Of a stretch of 6,171 bases of DNA, positions 1 to 6,149 are shown one piece after another (the stretch's first letter is position 1; each line of letters begins with the position of its first letter). The stretch lies in contig CANGRU010000110.1 of NCBI GenBank assembly GCA_947456315.1, positions 1 through 6,171 of the forward strand, read 5' to 3'. A program made the translations under genes and the position numbers. The notes beneath the pieces are model-generated. The model ran no database searches and had not been told where the DNA came from. It saw only the letters and a list, made by a program, of their open reading frames with translations. The stretch is from Beijerinckiaceae bacterium. GTDB taxonomy: Bacteria > Pseudomonadota > Alphaproteobacteria > Rhizobiales > Beijerinckiaceae.

Positions 1-1245
1 GAGCTGCGCATCGCCTGCAACACGGTAATAACTATAGGCCATCAGCAGCAATGAGATGATGGCGACACGGCGAATGATCAGGATGAGTGAACCCAGATCA
101 TGCTTCTCGATCCAGTCGCGCATGCGCCGGCTGCGCAGAACTGTCGGCACGATCAGATCATTCGAGACCATGATGGCCAGCGCAACAGACGATACAACGA
201 CCATGGCTGTTGCAGCCGACAGGCCGCCCACGAGTCCGATCAGGGTGATCAAAGTCGAGCGGTCAATCAGCGGCAAGGCCAGCACGGTCATGTCGCGATT
301 GATTGCGCCATCGGGAAAAATCAGATGTCCGGCAATGGCGAGTGGCAGGACGAAAATATTGATGGCCAAAAGATAGAGCGGAAAAATCCATGCCGCTTTG
401 GCGACATCTTTTTCATCGCGGTTTTCCACCACAGTGACGTGAAACTGGCGCGGCAGCAGCAGGATACAGCAAGCCGACAGCAACATCGTGGTCAAAGACG
501 TGTCCAGATCAGGCGGATCTGCCAGAATGCTTTTCAGAATGGGATAGCTTGATGCGCGTTCTGCCAGATCAGAAAACCCGTTGAACATGCCCCAGGTGAC
601 ATAAGCACCCACGCATAAAAACGCGATCAGCTTGACGATGGATTCGGCGGCGACCGCAAGCACCAAGCCGTCCTGATGCTCGGTCGCATCAATGTGGCGT
701 GTGCCGAAGGCCATCGCAAAGCCCGCCAGCAACAACGTCACCAGCAAGGCAATGGTGCCAGCGCCTGGTGACACCACCTGCATATATTGCGCATCGAGCG
801 ACAAAAATGTCGTCAACACCGATGTCGAAATGGCTTTCAGCTGCAGCGCGATATAGGGCACAGCGCCGACCACAGCGATAAGCGCCACAAGGCCGGCCAC
901 AGGTTGCGACTTGCCAAACCGCGAGGCGACAAAGTCCGCCACAGAGGTGATGTTTTGTGATTGCGCCAGACGGATGATGCGCTGGATGAAGCGATAGCCC
1001 AGACCCACCACAAGAATGGGGCCGATATAAATGGGCAGAAACTCCAGCCCTTTTTCGGAGGCAAAGCCAACCGAGCCGAAGAAGGTCCAGGACGTGCAAT
1101 AGAGCCCCAGCGTCATCGCATAGATGAAGGGCCGTGTACGGGGGCCTTTGAACAATTGCGGATGCGTATCGCCGTAATGGGCGATGGCAAACAGCAAGCA
1201 GATATAGACCAGCGCGGTGAGAACCGCGGCCCATCCGGCGATCAT
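1..1245 (-). CDS. Symporter-like sensor histidine kinase, N-terminal part (partial, runs off left edge)
   Basis: The visible 415 residues form a multi-pass inner-membrane module of the sodium:solute symporter (SLC5/SSS) fold. Motifs match the subgroup fused to histidine kinases (CbrA and NahK/ErcS-like proteins) rather than plain PutP permeases: YCTSWTFFGSVG at residues 49-60, FLPIYIGP at 69-76, a TRHIDATEHQDG segment near 181-192 followed by an AES..KL stretch, PRQFHVTVVEN at 265-275, and an SAATAMVVVSSVAL run ending in VSNDLIVP at about 343-367. In that family the transport-like domain senses or takes up a solute, and PAS, HisKA, HATPase and often receiver domains follow; those would lie left of base 1 and are not seen, so kinase activity is inferred. 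The ATG at 1245 is chosen because GGAG lies 5 nt upstream (1251-1254) and the first hydrophobic helix starts at once. An in-frame GTG 14 codons upstream is a weaker alternative. The gene is divergent from the AbrB-family gene. Confidence 0.85.
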   Translation of the reverse strand, partial: MIAGWAAVLTALVYICLLFAIAHYGDTHPQLFKGPRTRPFIYAMTLGLYCTSWTFFGSVGFASEKGLEFLPIYIGPILVVGLGYRFIQRIIRLAQSQNITSVADFVASRFGKSQPVAGLVALIAVVGAVPYIALQLKAISTSVLTTFLSLDAQYMQVVSPGAGTIALLVTLLLAGFAMAFGTRHIDATEHQDGLVLAVAAESIVKLIAFLCVGAYVTWGMFNGFSDLAERASSYPILKSILADPPDLDTSLTTMLLSACCILLLPRQFHVTVVENRDEKDVAKAAWIFPLYLLAINIFVLPLAIAGHLIFPDGAINRDMTVLALPLIDRSTLITLIGLVGGLSAATAMVVVSSVALAIMVSNDLIVPTVLRSRRMRDWIEKHDLGSLILIIRRVAIISLLLMAYSYYRVAGDAQL

Positions 1246-1282
1246 GGAGGCTCCGGCACGAAAGATGACTGGAGGAGAGTTT

Positions 1283-1298
1283 AGCACCGGCCGGTGCT
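1283..1298. promoter_or_regulatory. Perfect 16-bp palindrome, candidate operator in divergent intergenic region
   Basis: AGCACCGGCCGGTGCT is a perfect inverted repeat with no central gap. It lies 38 bp upstream of the symporter-kinase ATG and about 82 bp upstream of the AbrB-family ATG. There is no adjacent T-run and it lies between two gene starts, so a dimeric regulator site is more likely than a terminator. On the minus strand it falls between a weak -35-like TTGGAT (1303-1308) and a -10-like TAAACT (1278-1283), a 19-bp spacing typical of MerR-type promoters. No regulator gene for it is visible, and the promoter elements are only partial matches. The palindrome is seen directly; its function is inferred. 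Confidence 0.5.
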
Positions 1299-1318
1299 GC
1301 AAATCCAATCGGAGTGTG

Positions 1319-1347
1319 TTGCAGCCCGCTATGCGAGGTGATTTAAG
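1319..1347 (+). promoter_or_regulatory. Possible sigma-70 promoter for the AbrB-family gene
   Basis: TTGCAG (1319-1324) and TTTAAG (1342-1347) are separated by exactly 17 bp and end 32 bp before the ATG at 1380. They match the consensus hexamers at 3/6 and 4/6 positions, so this is a weak candidate chosen mainly for spacing and position. The palindrome at 1283-1298 sits about 20 bp upstream of the -35 element, where an activator could bind. Confidence 0.3.
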
Positions 1348-1379
1348 GGCGCCAGCATCAAGAACAGGGCGAAACATCC

Positions 1380-2468
1380 ATGAGCGGCGCGAAGCCGGAC
1401 AATTCGGTCGGGGTCGTCTCGCCCTGGACATCGGGCTGGCGCGGTCAGGCGCTGACCATGGCGACCGCCTTTGCTGGTGGCTTGGCCTTCCTCATGCTGG
1501 GCGTGCCGGGCGGGGCCATGTCCGGCTCGGTTTTGTCGGTGGCCTTTCTGTCCTATTTCGGCTGGGCCACGCCGATCGGCAATATTCTGCGCATCACCGC
1601 CATGGCCATCACCGGCATGTCGATCGGCTCGGCGATTGATCCGGGCACGTTGAAGAATATGGCGACCTATCCGGTCAGCATTTCCATCATGGCGCTGTGT
1701 GTGATCTGCGTGACGGCGTCTTCCATGGCGGTCTCCGCGCTGATCTCGCGCTGGGCACCGCCCACAGCGCTGCTCGCGGCTGTGCCGGGCTCTATGGCCT
1801 ATATTCTGTCCGTGTCTTTGTCGCTGGGCGCTGAACCGCCGCGTGTGGCAATTGTGCAGATGATCCGCGTCATCTTTTTGGTCGTGCTGCTGCCCATCAT
1901 CATCGTGCTGGAATCCGACACGCATCTCTCACCCGTTGCAGGTTTGGTGAATGATCCGCCTTTGATGTTGCTGGGCACAGCGGTGTGCTCGGTCACGCTG
2001 GGTCTGTTCTTTTTGCGCCTGCGCATGGGCGGTGGCATGATTTTTGGCGCGATGATCGCCTCGGCCATCATTCACGGGACGGGGTTTGCAACGGGCCGCG
2101 TGCCTTTTGAAATGATGATGGTCGGCCAGATCATGATCGGCGCCTGGGCCGGATCACGCTTTGCCGATTTCGATTGGGCCTTGTTTGGCCGCACATTGGT
2201 GGCCTCCACTCTGGCCAATGGCGCGGGCATTCTTGTTACGCTGATTTTCGCCACGGCCGCCTCGACCTGGCTCGGCATGCCGTTTGGCGCAACCCTGATC
2301 GCTTATGCGCCCGGCGGGCTGGAGGCGATGATCGTGCTGGCGCTGGGTCTCGGGATTGATCCGCTGTTTGTCAGCGCGCATCATTTCTCGCGCTATTTCA
2401 TGATCAATCTGTCTTTGCCGTTCATCATCCAGTGGCTGATGAAGCGACAAAAAGCGCGTGGCACATAG
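1380..2468 (+). CDS. AbrB-family integral membrane protein / putative transporter (PF05145)
   Basis: This 362-residue, very hydrophobic protein has the internal duplication of the Gram-negative AbrB membrane family, often mislabelled as ammonia monooxygenase or as a transcriptional regulator. It is unrelated to the Bacillus DNA-binding AbrB. The first half has GVPGGAMSGSVL at residues 41-52 and a VPGSMAYILSVSLSLGAEP block at 135-153. The second half repeats the theme with GGGMIFGAMIAS at about 217-228, YAPGGLEAMIVLALGLGIDP at 309-328 and the family signature HHFSRYFMINLSLPFI at 334-349. Roughly ten membrane segments are expected, and the length is normal for the family. Substrate and direction of transport are unknown. 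The ATG at 1380 has only a weak upstream purine stretch (AGGGCGAAA). An in-frame ATG at 1458 would remove a soluble N-terminus and is an alternative. The gene is divergent from the symporter-kinase, shares its control region, and is closed by a strong terminator. Confidence 0.9.
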   Translation: MSGAKPDNSVGVVSPWTSGWRGQALTMATAFAGGLAFLMLGVPGGAMSGSVLSVAFLSYFGWATPIGNILRITAMAITGMSIGSAIDPGTLKNMATYPVSISIMALCVICVTASSMAVSALISRWAPPTALLAAVPGSMAYILSVSLSLGAEPPRVAIVQMIRVIFLVVLLPIIIVLESDTHLSPVAGLVNDPPLMLLGTAVCSVTLGLFFLRLRMGGGMIFGAMIASAIIHGTGFATGRVPFEMMMVGQIMIGAWAGSRFADFDWALFGRTLVASTLANGAGILVTLIFATAASTWLGMPFGATLIAYAPGGLEAMIVLALGLGIDPLFVSAHHFSRYFMINLSLPFIIQWLMKRQKARGT

Positions 2469-2477
2469 GCCAAAGAC

Positions 2478-2503
2478 AAGGGCCGCATCTGCGGCCCTTT
2501 TTT
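2478..2503 (+). terminator. Rho-independent terminator after the AbrB-family gene
   Basis: A 9-bp perfect stem (AAGGGCCGC at 2478-2486 pairing with GCGGCCCTT at 2491-2499) closes a 4-nt ATCT loop and runs into a six-T tract at 2498-2503. It begins 10 nt after the TAG at 2466-2468. hemA ends just beyond it on the other strand. Read in that direction the hairpin is followed only by a broken T-run (GTCTTTGG), so it would be a weaker terminator for hemA, though it may serve both convergent genes. Confidence 0.93.
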
Positions 2504-2505
2504 GT

Positions 2506-3786
2506 TCATTCAGCAGCGACGATTTTCAACTGCGGCTTTGGCATTTGCGCAACCTTGGTGGGTTGCGGAATGGCCCCGAAGGGCAGACCCAACCGGCGCC
2601 AGACATCACGCAAGGCCTCGACAAGTGCCTCGATATGCGCGTCGGTGTGATAGGGCGTGGGTGTGATGCGCAGGCGCTCTGTGCCGCGCGCCACAGTCGG
2701 ATAATTGATCGGCTGAATATAGATGCCGTGTTTTTCCAGTAGAATGTCGCTGGCTGACTTGCACAATTCCGCATCGCCCACAAACACCGGCACAATATGC
2801 GATGTATTGGCCATGACCGGAATATCGGCTGCCGCCAATGCAGCTTTGGTGCGCGCCACTTGTTGTTGTTGCAGTGCGCGCTCGTCTTGCGAAATCTTGA
2901 GCTGGTGCACGGCAGCTGCAGCAGCTGCAGCGACAGCAGGGGGCAGGGCCGTGGTGAAAATGAACGAGGGCGCATAGCTGCGCACTGCATCAATGATCAC
3001 ATTGTCAGCGGCAATATAGCCGCCCAGCGTGCCAAAGCCTTTGGCGAGCGTGCCCTCGATCACATCGATCTGCGACATGACATTGTCGCGCTCGCAAATG
3101 CCGCCGCCACGCGGACCATAGAGGCCCACAGCATGGACTTCATCCACATAGGTCATGGCATTGTATTTTTTGGCCAGCGCCGCGATCTCGCCGATGGGCG
3201 CGATATCGCCATCCATCGAATAGAGGCTTTCAAACACGACCAGCTTGGCGCGATCGTGGCCGATGCTTTTCAGAATCTCTTCGAGATGGGCCGTGTCATT
3301 GTGACGGAAGATCGTCTTCTCGCAGCCCGAGCGGCGCACACCTTCGATCATCGAATTATGGTTCAATGCGTCCGAGATAATCAGGCAATTGGGCAGCAGC
3401 TCGGCAATGGTCGAGATCGCCGCCAGATTGGACACCCAGCCCGAGGTGAAAGCGAGCGCGCTTTCCTTGCCATGCAGGTCGGCCAGTTCGGCTTCCAGTT
3501 GCACGAGCGGATGATTGGTGCCGGAAATATTGCGGGTGCCACCAGCGCCTGCGCCATATTTTTCGGCGGCCGCACGCATAGCTTCGATGACCTTGGGATG
3601 GCGACCCATGCCCAGATAATCGTTCGAACACCAGATCACGACCTCGCGCGGGCCATCGCCATTGTCCGAGTGCCAGAGGGCCATCGGAAAACGTGACGCA
3701 TCGCGTTCGAGATCTGCGAAAACCCGGTAGCGCCGTTCCGCCTTGAGGCGGTCAATCGCTTGGCCGAAGTACCGCCGGTATTCCAT
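2506..3786 (-). CDS. hemA: 5-aminolevulinate synthase
   Basis: This PLP-dependent cytoplasmic enzyme condenses glycine with succinyl-CoA to give 5-aminolevulinate, the first and usually rate-limiting step of C4-pathway tetrapyrrole synthesis. The 426 residues align along their length with alphaproteobacterial ALAS as I remember it. Visible features are [12 protein letters not shown] (50-61), [16 protein letters not shown] (78-93), [12 protein letters not shown] (138-149, with the PLP-stacking His143), [17 protein letters not shown] (213-229, with PLP-contacting Asp215 and His218), [14 protein letters not shown] (244-257, with Schiff-base Lys249) and [19 protein letters not shown] (360-378). 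The ATG at 3786 is supported by GAGGTGG (3793-3799) 6 nt upstream and by the family-typical MEYRRYF N-terminus. The C-terminus has a Pro-rich extension of some 20 residues compared with Rhodobacter HemA. The nearest same-strand gene, dedA, is 239 bp upstream, so independent transcription is likely. Confidence 0.98.
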   Translation of the reverse strand: MEYRRYFGQAIDRLKAERRYRVFADLERDASRFPMALWHSDNGDGPREVVIWCSNDYLGMGRHPKVIEAMRAAAEKYGAGAGGTRNISGTNHPLVQLEAELADLHGKESALAFTSGWVSNLAAISTIAELLPNCLIISDALNHNSMIEGVRRSGCEKTIFRHNDTAHLEEILKSIGHDRAKLVVFESLYSMDGDIAPIGEIAALAKKYNAMTYVDEVHAVGLYGPRGGGICERDNVMSQIDVIEGTLAKGFGTLGGYIAADNVIIDAVRSYAPSFIFTTALPPAVAAAAAAAVHQLKISQDERALQQQQVARTKAALAAADIPVMANTSHIVPVFVGDAELCKSASDILLEKHGIYIQPINYPTVARGTERLRITPTPYHTDAHIEALVEALRDVWRRLGLPFGAIPQPTKVAQMPKPQLKIVAAE

Positions 3787-3903
3787 TTCAAACCACCTCG
3801 ATGGATGCCCCGTCCCCGGGGCGCGCGACCGGGCAGGTGTGACCCCCCGGAACCGCAGTCTGGACGTGTTCCAAACTATAAACGCTTCAACGTCAAGGCG
3901 CGA
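3787..3903 (-). promoter_or_regulatory. hemA leader and probable promoter region
   Basis: In the hemA direction this stretch carries TTGACG (3891-3896), a good -35 match, and an AT-rich patch with TATAGT (3875-3880), a good -10 match. The two are only 10 bp apart, so they cannot both serve one standard promoter. A less conserved partner must be used for at least one. Downstream the leader is very GC-rich and can fold GCCCCG-TCCC-CGGGGC (3807-3822), 7 nt upstream of the Shine-Dalgarno (3793-3799). A second weaker arm pair is CCGGG (3829-3833) with CCCGG (3846-3850). I see no clear FNR/FixK box (TTGAT-N4-ATCAA), which controls hemA in some relatives. Confidence 0.4.
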
Positions 3904-4025
3904 GAGGACGGATGCGCGCAGGCTTAACCCGCCAAGCGCTCCCGAGCCTTGCGCCAGATCAGGTTGGGGCTATTTGCCTCAGGGCAGAAGGCACTCCAGC
4001 GGGGCCCCGGGCGCCAGTTGGGGGG

Positions 4026-4556
4026 CTAGAAGCCCGAAAGGACGTCCTGGAGATGGGAAAGCCCCAGAGAGCCGGGGGCCAGCAGCAGGGCGGCCCACAG
4101 GAAGGCCGAGGACCAATTGGCGATCTGGAAGGGCAGGTTGGGCATGCCGCAGGTGCCGGCCACCAAGGGCACAGCCGCGCGCAGGGGGCCAAAAAAACGG
4201 CCGATGAAAACGCCGGGCCAGCCCCATTTTTCAAAAAAAGCATGCCCCTTGGGCAGAAGGTCTGGGTTTTTGGACAAGGGCCACAGGCGCGCAATCTGCA
4301 CATGATAATGGCGGCCCAGCCAATAGGACAGCCAGTCACCCAAGCCCGCACCGATCACCGCACCGAAATAGATCGGCCAGAACTCAATGCCCGATGCGCC
4401 GATCAGGGCACCGATGCCAATCAGCATGACGGTGGCCGGTATGAGCAGCGACACAAGGGCCAATGATTCCCCAAACGCCAGGAGGCAGGCGATGGGCGCG
4501 GCAAAGTCCTGATGGGCGCGCACAAAATCAAGCATGGCTATCATGTGCTGTTGCAT
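4026..4556 (-). CDS. DedA/VTT-family membrane protein, short form
   Basis: This inner-membrane protein belongs to the DedA family (PF09335, SNARE-associated/VTT fold). Characterised members move lipid carriers such as undecaprenyl phosphate or support proton-dependent envelope homeostasis. Visible features are FGESLALVSLLIPATVML (28-45) in the first re-entrant segment with Glu30, GAGLGDWLSYWLGRHY (69-84), and IGRFFGPLRAAVPLVAG (118-134) with Arg120 and Arg126 spaced like the two essential arginines of E. coli YqjA. At 176 residues it is shorter than the usual 200-220: the polypeptide stops soon after the NWSSAFLWAALLLAPG helix and lacks the last C-terminal membrane segment. No hydrophobic continuation appears in other frames past the stop, so a frameshift is unlikely. 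The ATG at 4556 lies 2 nt after the helicase stop with no clear Shine-Dalgarno, implying translational coupling. ATG at codon 5 is an alternative. The lipid substrate is unknown. Confidence 0.9.
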   Translation of the reverse strand: MQQHMIAMLDFVRAHQDFAAPIACLLAFGESLALVSLLIPATVMLIGIGALIGASGIEFWPIYFGAVIGAGLGDWLSYWLGRHYHVQIARLWPLSKNPDLLPKGHAFFEKWGWPGVFIGRFFGPLRAAVPLVAGTCGMPNLPFQIANWSSAFLWAALLLAPGSLGLSHLQDVLSGF

Positions 4557-4558
4557 GA

Positions 4559-5653
4559 TCAGGTCACAATCGTGATGCGCTCGGCCGCGCGTGTGATGCC
4601 GGTATAGAGCCAGCGCGCGCGATGTTCGCGGAAGGCGTAGGATTCATCAAACAGGACAAGCTCGTCCCATTGCGAGCCCTGCGCTTTATGGACAGTCAGC
4701 GCATAGCCGAAATCGAATTCATCTGAATCGCGGCGCAAGGCATAGGGAATCTCCTCCTCGCTTTCGAAGAAAGCCGGCAGCACACGCACGCGCAGGGGCT
4801 TTTTGCCGGGTTCGTCTTCGGGCGTCAGCGTCATGCGCAATTTGCCGCTGCGCACGGGAGATGTGCCCTTCACCTTCCAAAGACCACCGTTGAGCAGGCC
4901 TTTCTTGCGGTCATTCTTCAGGCACACCAAGCGATCACCCGGTTCCGGCATGGTGCCGGAAAAGCCGAAGAGTTCGCGCAGGCGCTTGTTGTAATTGCGA
5001 CGTGTCTTGTTGAGGCCGACCAGCACCTGATCGGCTTTGGTAACGCTCATCGCATCAATGGAATCGCGCGCAATGATGCGGCTCTCGCCATAAGTGCCAC
5101 GCTCGAGCCGCCCGCCTTCGCGCACAATCATCGACATGCGCACAATCGGATTGTCAGCCGCTTGGCGATGCACTTCGGTCAGCATGAAATCGGGTTCGGC
5201 TTCGGTAAAAAAGCCGCCACCTTTCACAGGTGGCAATTGTGCGGGGTCGCCCAGCACGAGAACGGGACGGCCAAAGGAGAGCAGATCGCGGCCCAGTTCC
5301 TCATCCACCATGGAACATTCATCGATGATGATGAGGGCGGCATCATTGGCCGGACTTTGCTCGTTGATGACGAAAGAGGGCACTTCCTCATCAATGTCTT
5401 GGGCGCGATAGATCAGTGAATGGATGGTGCGCGCGTCATCGCAGCCCTTGTCGCGCAAGACGAGCGCGGCTTTGCCTGTGTAGGCGGCAAAGACGACATC
5501 GCCGTCAATGCCTTCAGCTATGTGGCGGGCGAGCGTGGTTTTGCCGGTGCCGGCATAGCCGAACAGGCGAAAAATCTGCGGGCGTCCGGATTTCAGCCAA
5601 GTGGCGATTTCCTTCAGCGCACGATCTTGCTGCGGCGACCAGACCTGACTCAA
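4559..5653 (-). CDS. ATP-dependent RecD/Dda-like SF1B DNA helicase
   Basis: This 364-residue cytoplasmic ATPase carries the superfamily 1 helicase motifs in order: Q-motif-like SPQQDRAL (6-13), motif I GYAGTGKTT (32-40), Ia AAYTGKAALVL (56-66), II DECSMVD (111-117), III LGDPAQLPPV (134-143), IV VHRQADN-type (161-169), V YALTVHKAQGSQWDEL (317-332) and VI YTGITRAAERI (350-360). A GDRLVCLKND/GLLNGG block at 239-257 is typical of the C-terminal RecA-like domain of RecD and RecD2. It lacks the long N-terminal region of RecD2 and of RecBCD RecD, so in size it resembles phage T4 Dda. A stand-alone 5'-3' helicase in repair or replication is inferred. The start is TTG at 5653: an in-frame TGA lies at 5675-5677, no other start codon falls between, and AGGAGG sits 9 nt upstream. 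The gene stops 2 nt before dedA. Confidence 0.93.
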   Translation of the reverse strand: MSQVWSPQQDRALKEIATWLKSGRPQIFRLFGYAGTGKTTLARHIAEGIDGDVVFAAYTGKAALVLRDKGCDDARTIHSLIYRAQDIDEEVPSFVINEQSPANDAALIIIDECSMVDEELGRDLLSFGRPVLVLGDPAQLPPVKGGGFFTEAEPDFMLTEVHRQAADNPIVRMSMIVREGGRLERGTYGESRIIARDSIDAMSVTKADQVLVGLNKTRRNYNKRLRELFGFSGTMPEPGDRLVCLKNDRKKGLLNGGLWKVKGTSPVRSGKLRMTLTPEDEPGKKPLRVRVLPAFFESEEEIPYALRRDSDEFDFGYALTVHKAQGSQWDELVLFDESYAFREHRARWLYTGITRAAERITIVT

Positions 5654-5662
5654 GACCCCATT

Positions 5663-5668
5663 CCTCCT
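5663..5668 (-). promoter_or_regulatory. Shine-Dalgarno fixing the TTG start of the helicase
   Basis: AGGAGG lies 9 nt upstream of the TTG at 5653. An ATG overlapping this region (5658-5660) is in another frame and hits TGA after three codons, so the TTG is the only start that reaches the helicase domain. The same overlap means a ribosome could initiate at either codon, which may lower helicase expression. Confidence 0.75.
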
Positions 5669-5699
5669 GCCCGCTCAATCGGGATGATGGCAGGGACAT

Positions 5700-5722
5700 G
5701 AGGCTTTGCAGAGGCCTTTGCA
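5700..5722. repeat. Imperfect tandem duplication of 11/12 bp between two genes
   Basis: GAGGCTTTGCA (5700-5710) is directly followed by GAGGCCTTTGCA (5711-5722), differing by one inserted C. It lies in the 85-bp gap between the small unknown gene and the helicase, about 45 bp upstream of the helicase start. It may be a replication-slippage scar or paired binding half-sites; nothing else supports a function. Confidence 0.5.
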
Positions 5723-5738
5723 AGCGCCAAAGAGACAA

Positions 5739-6149
5739 TCAGGCGTGTTGGGCTTGGTGTTGGACTTGGTGTTGGGCTTGGGTCACTTCGGCCAGACGCC
5801 GGTAGGCTTGGGCCACCTGAACGCAGAGCTCCGCCGCATGACGGGGGGAGCGGGCATGGCGGCTGGTGATGACCAGCATTAGCTCGGTGATCACCTGCCG
5901 GTTGACATCTTCGATCTGGTTTTCGCCCAGACCAAGCCGCATGGCTGTGCGGATCACCTCGCGGTGGAAGGTGCTGACGCTGCCTGTGCCCATGATCAGG
6001 GCGCGCCACAACATGCCTTGGCAGCGGATCAGAAACTGGACATCGCGATGCTCTTCGCTCAATCCGCGATAGCAGGACTGGATGACGTCACCCACCAAAG
6101 GGTCTGCCCAGCGTGCAAAGTCTGTAGAGGGGAGCCCGGGCTCGCTCAT
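5739..6149 (-). CDS. Small protein of unknown function with a Gln/His repeat tail
   Basis: I do not recognise this 136-residue protein. It appears soluble, with no signal peptide or membrane segment. Residues 10-122 look mostly alpha-helical, with hydrophobic residues at regular spacing in DVIQSCYRGL (21-30), RDVQFLIRCQGMLWRALIMG (35-54), FHREVIRTAMRLGLG (61-75), VNRQVITELMLVITSRHARS (82-101) and AAELCVQVAQAYRRL (105-119). The tail, residues 124-135, is three tandem four-residue units (QAQH, QVQH, QAQH) before a final Ala. The ATG at 6149 is preceded directly by an in-frame TGA and lacks a visible Shine-Dalgarno; the next Met is codon 46, so the start is fixed if the gene is real. Codon choice and strand agree with the downstream helicase, 85 bp away. 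A helical regulator or adaptor is possible, but no function can be assigned. Confidence 0.65.
   Translation of the reverse strand: MSEPGLPSTDFARWADPLVGDVIQSCYRGLSEEHRDVQFLIRCQGMLWRALIMGTGSVSTFHREVIRTAMRLGLGENQIEDVNRQVITELMLVITSRHARSPRHAAELCVQVAQAYRRLAEVTQAQHQVQHQAQHA
5745..5780. repeat. Three tandem 12-bp repeats inside the C-terminus of the small unknown gene
   Basis: GTGTTGGGCTTG occurs at 5745-5756 and 5769-5780, with a one-base variant (GTGTTGGACTTG) at 5757-5768. The 12-bp period keeps frame, so each copy adds a Gln-Ala/Val-Gln-His unit to the encoded protein, and changes in copy number would not break the gene. Confidence 0.9.

Noticed and set aside
1..1245. Plain sodium/proline symporter (PutP) as the identity of the left-edge gene
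   Set aside because: The YCTSWTFFGSVG, PRQFHVTVVEN and VSNDLIVP motifs fit the kinase-fused subgroup better; the decisive kinase domains are outside the window.
1329..1925. Minus-strand open frame of 198 codons opposite the AbrB-family gene
   Set aside because: The translation is dominated by His, Arg, Asp and Gln, typical of the complement of a hydrophobic membrane-protein gene.
2912..2930. GCAGCTGC-type repeat in hemA
   Set aside because: It simply encodes an alanine run at about residues 284-292, a region that is also Ala-rich in related HemA proteins.
2797..3696. Long plus-strand open frame of 299 codons opposite hemA
   Set aside because: It lies entirely antisense to a highly conserved hemA. 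Its translation is low-complexity and rich in His, Arg and Gln with no recognisable motif, as expected from the reverse strand of GC-rich coding DNA.
3975..4009. Possible terminator after dedA: TGCCT/AGGCA arms (3975-3993) and the CGGGGCCCCG palindrome (4000-4009)
   Set aside because: Neither structure is followed by a T-run in the transcript direction; the first has only a 5-bp stem and the second has no loop.
3787..4025. tRNA or small RNA gene in the hemA-dedA gap
   Set aside because: No cloverleaf, no TTCGA-like T-loop and no hairpin with a T-tract was found on either strand.
3912..4466. Plus-strand open frame of 184 codons covering the hemA-dedA gap and dedA
   Set aside because: Most of it is antisense to dedA, whose motifs are clear. 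The translation is Gly/Gln/Arg-rich without motifs and no ribosome-binding site was evident.
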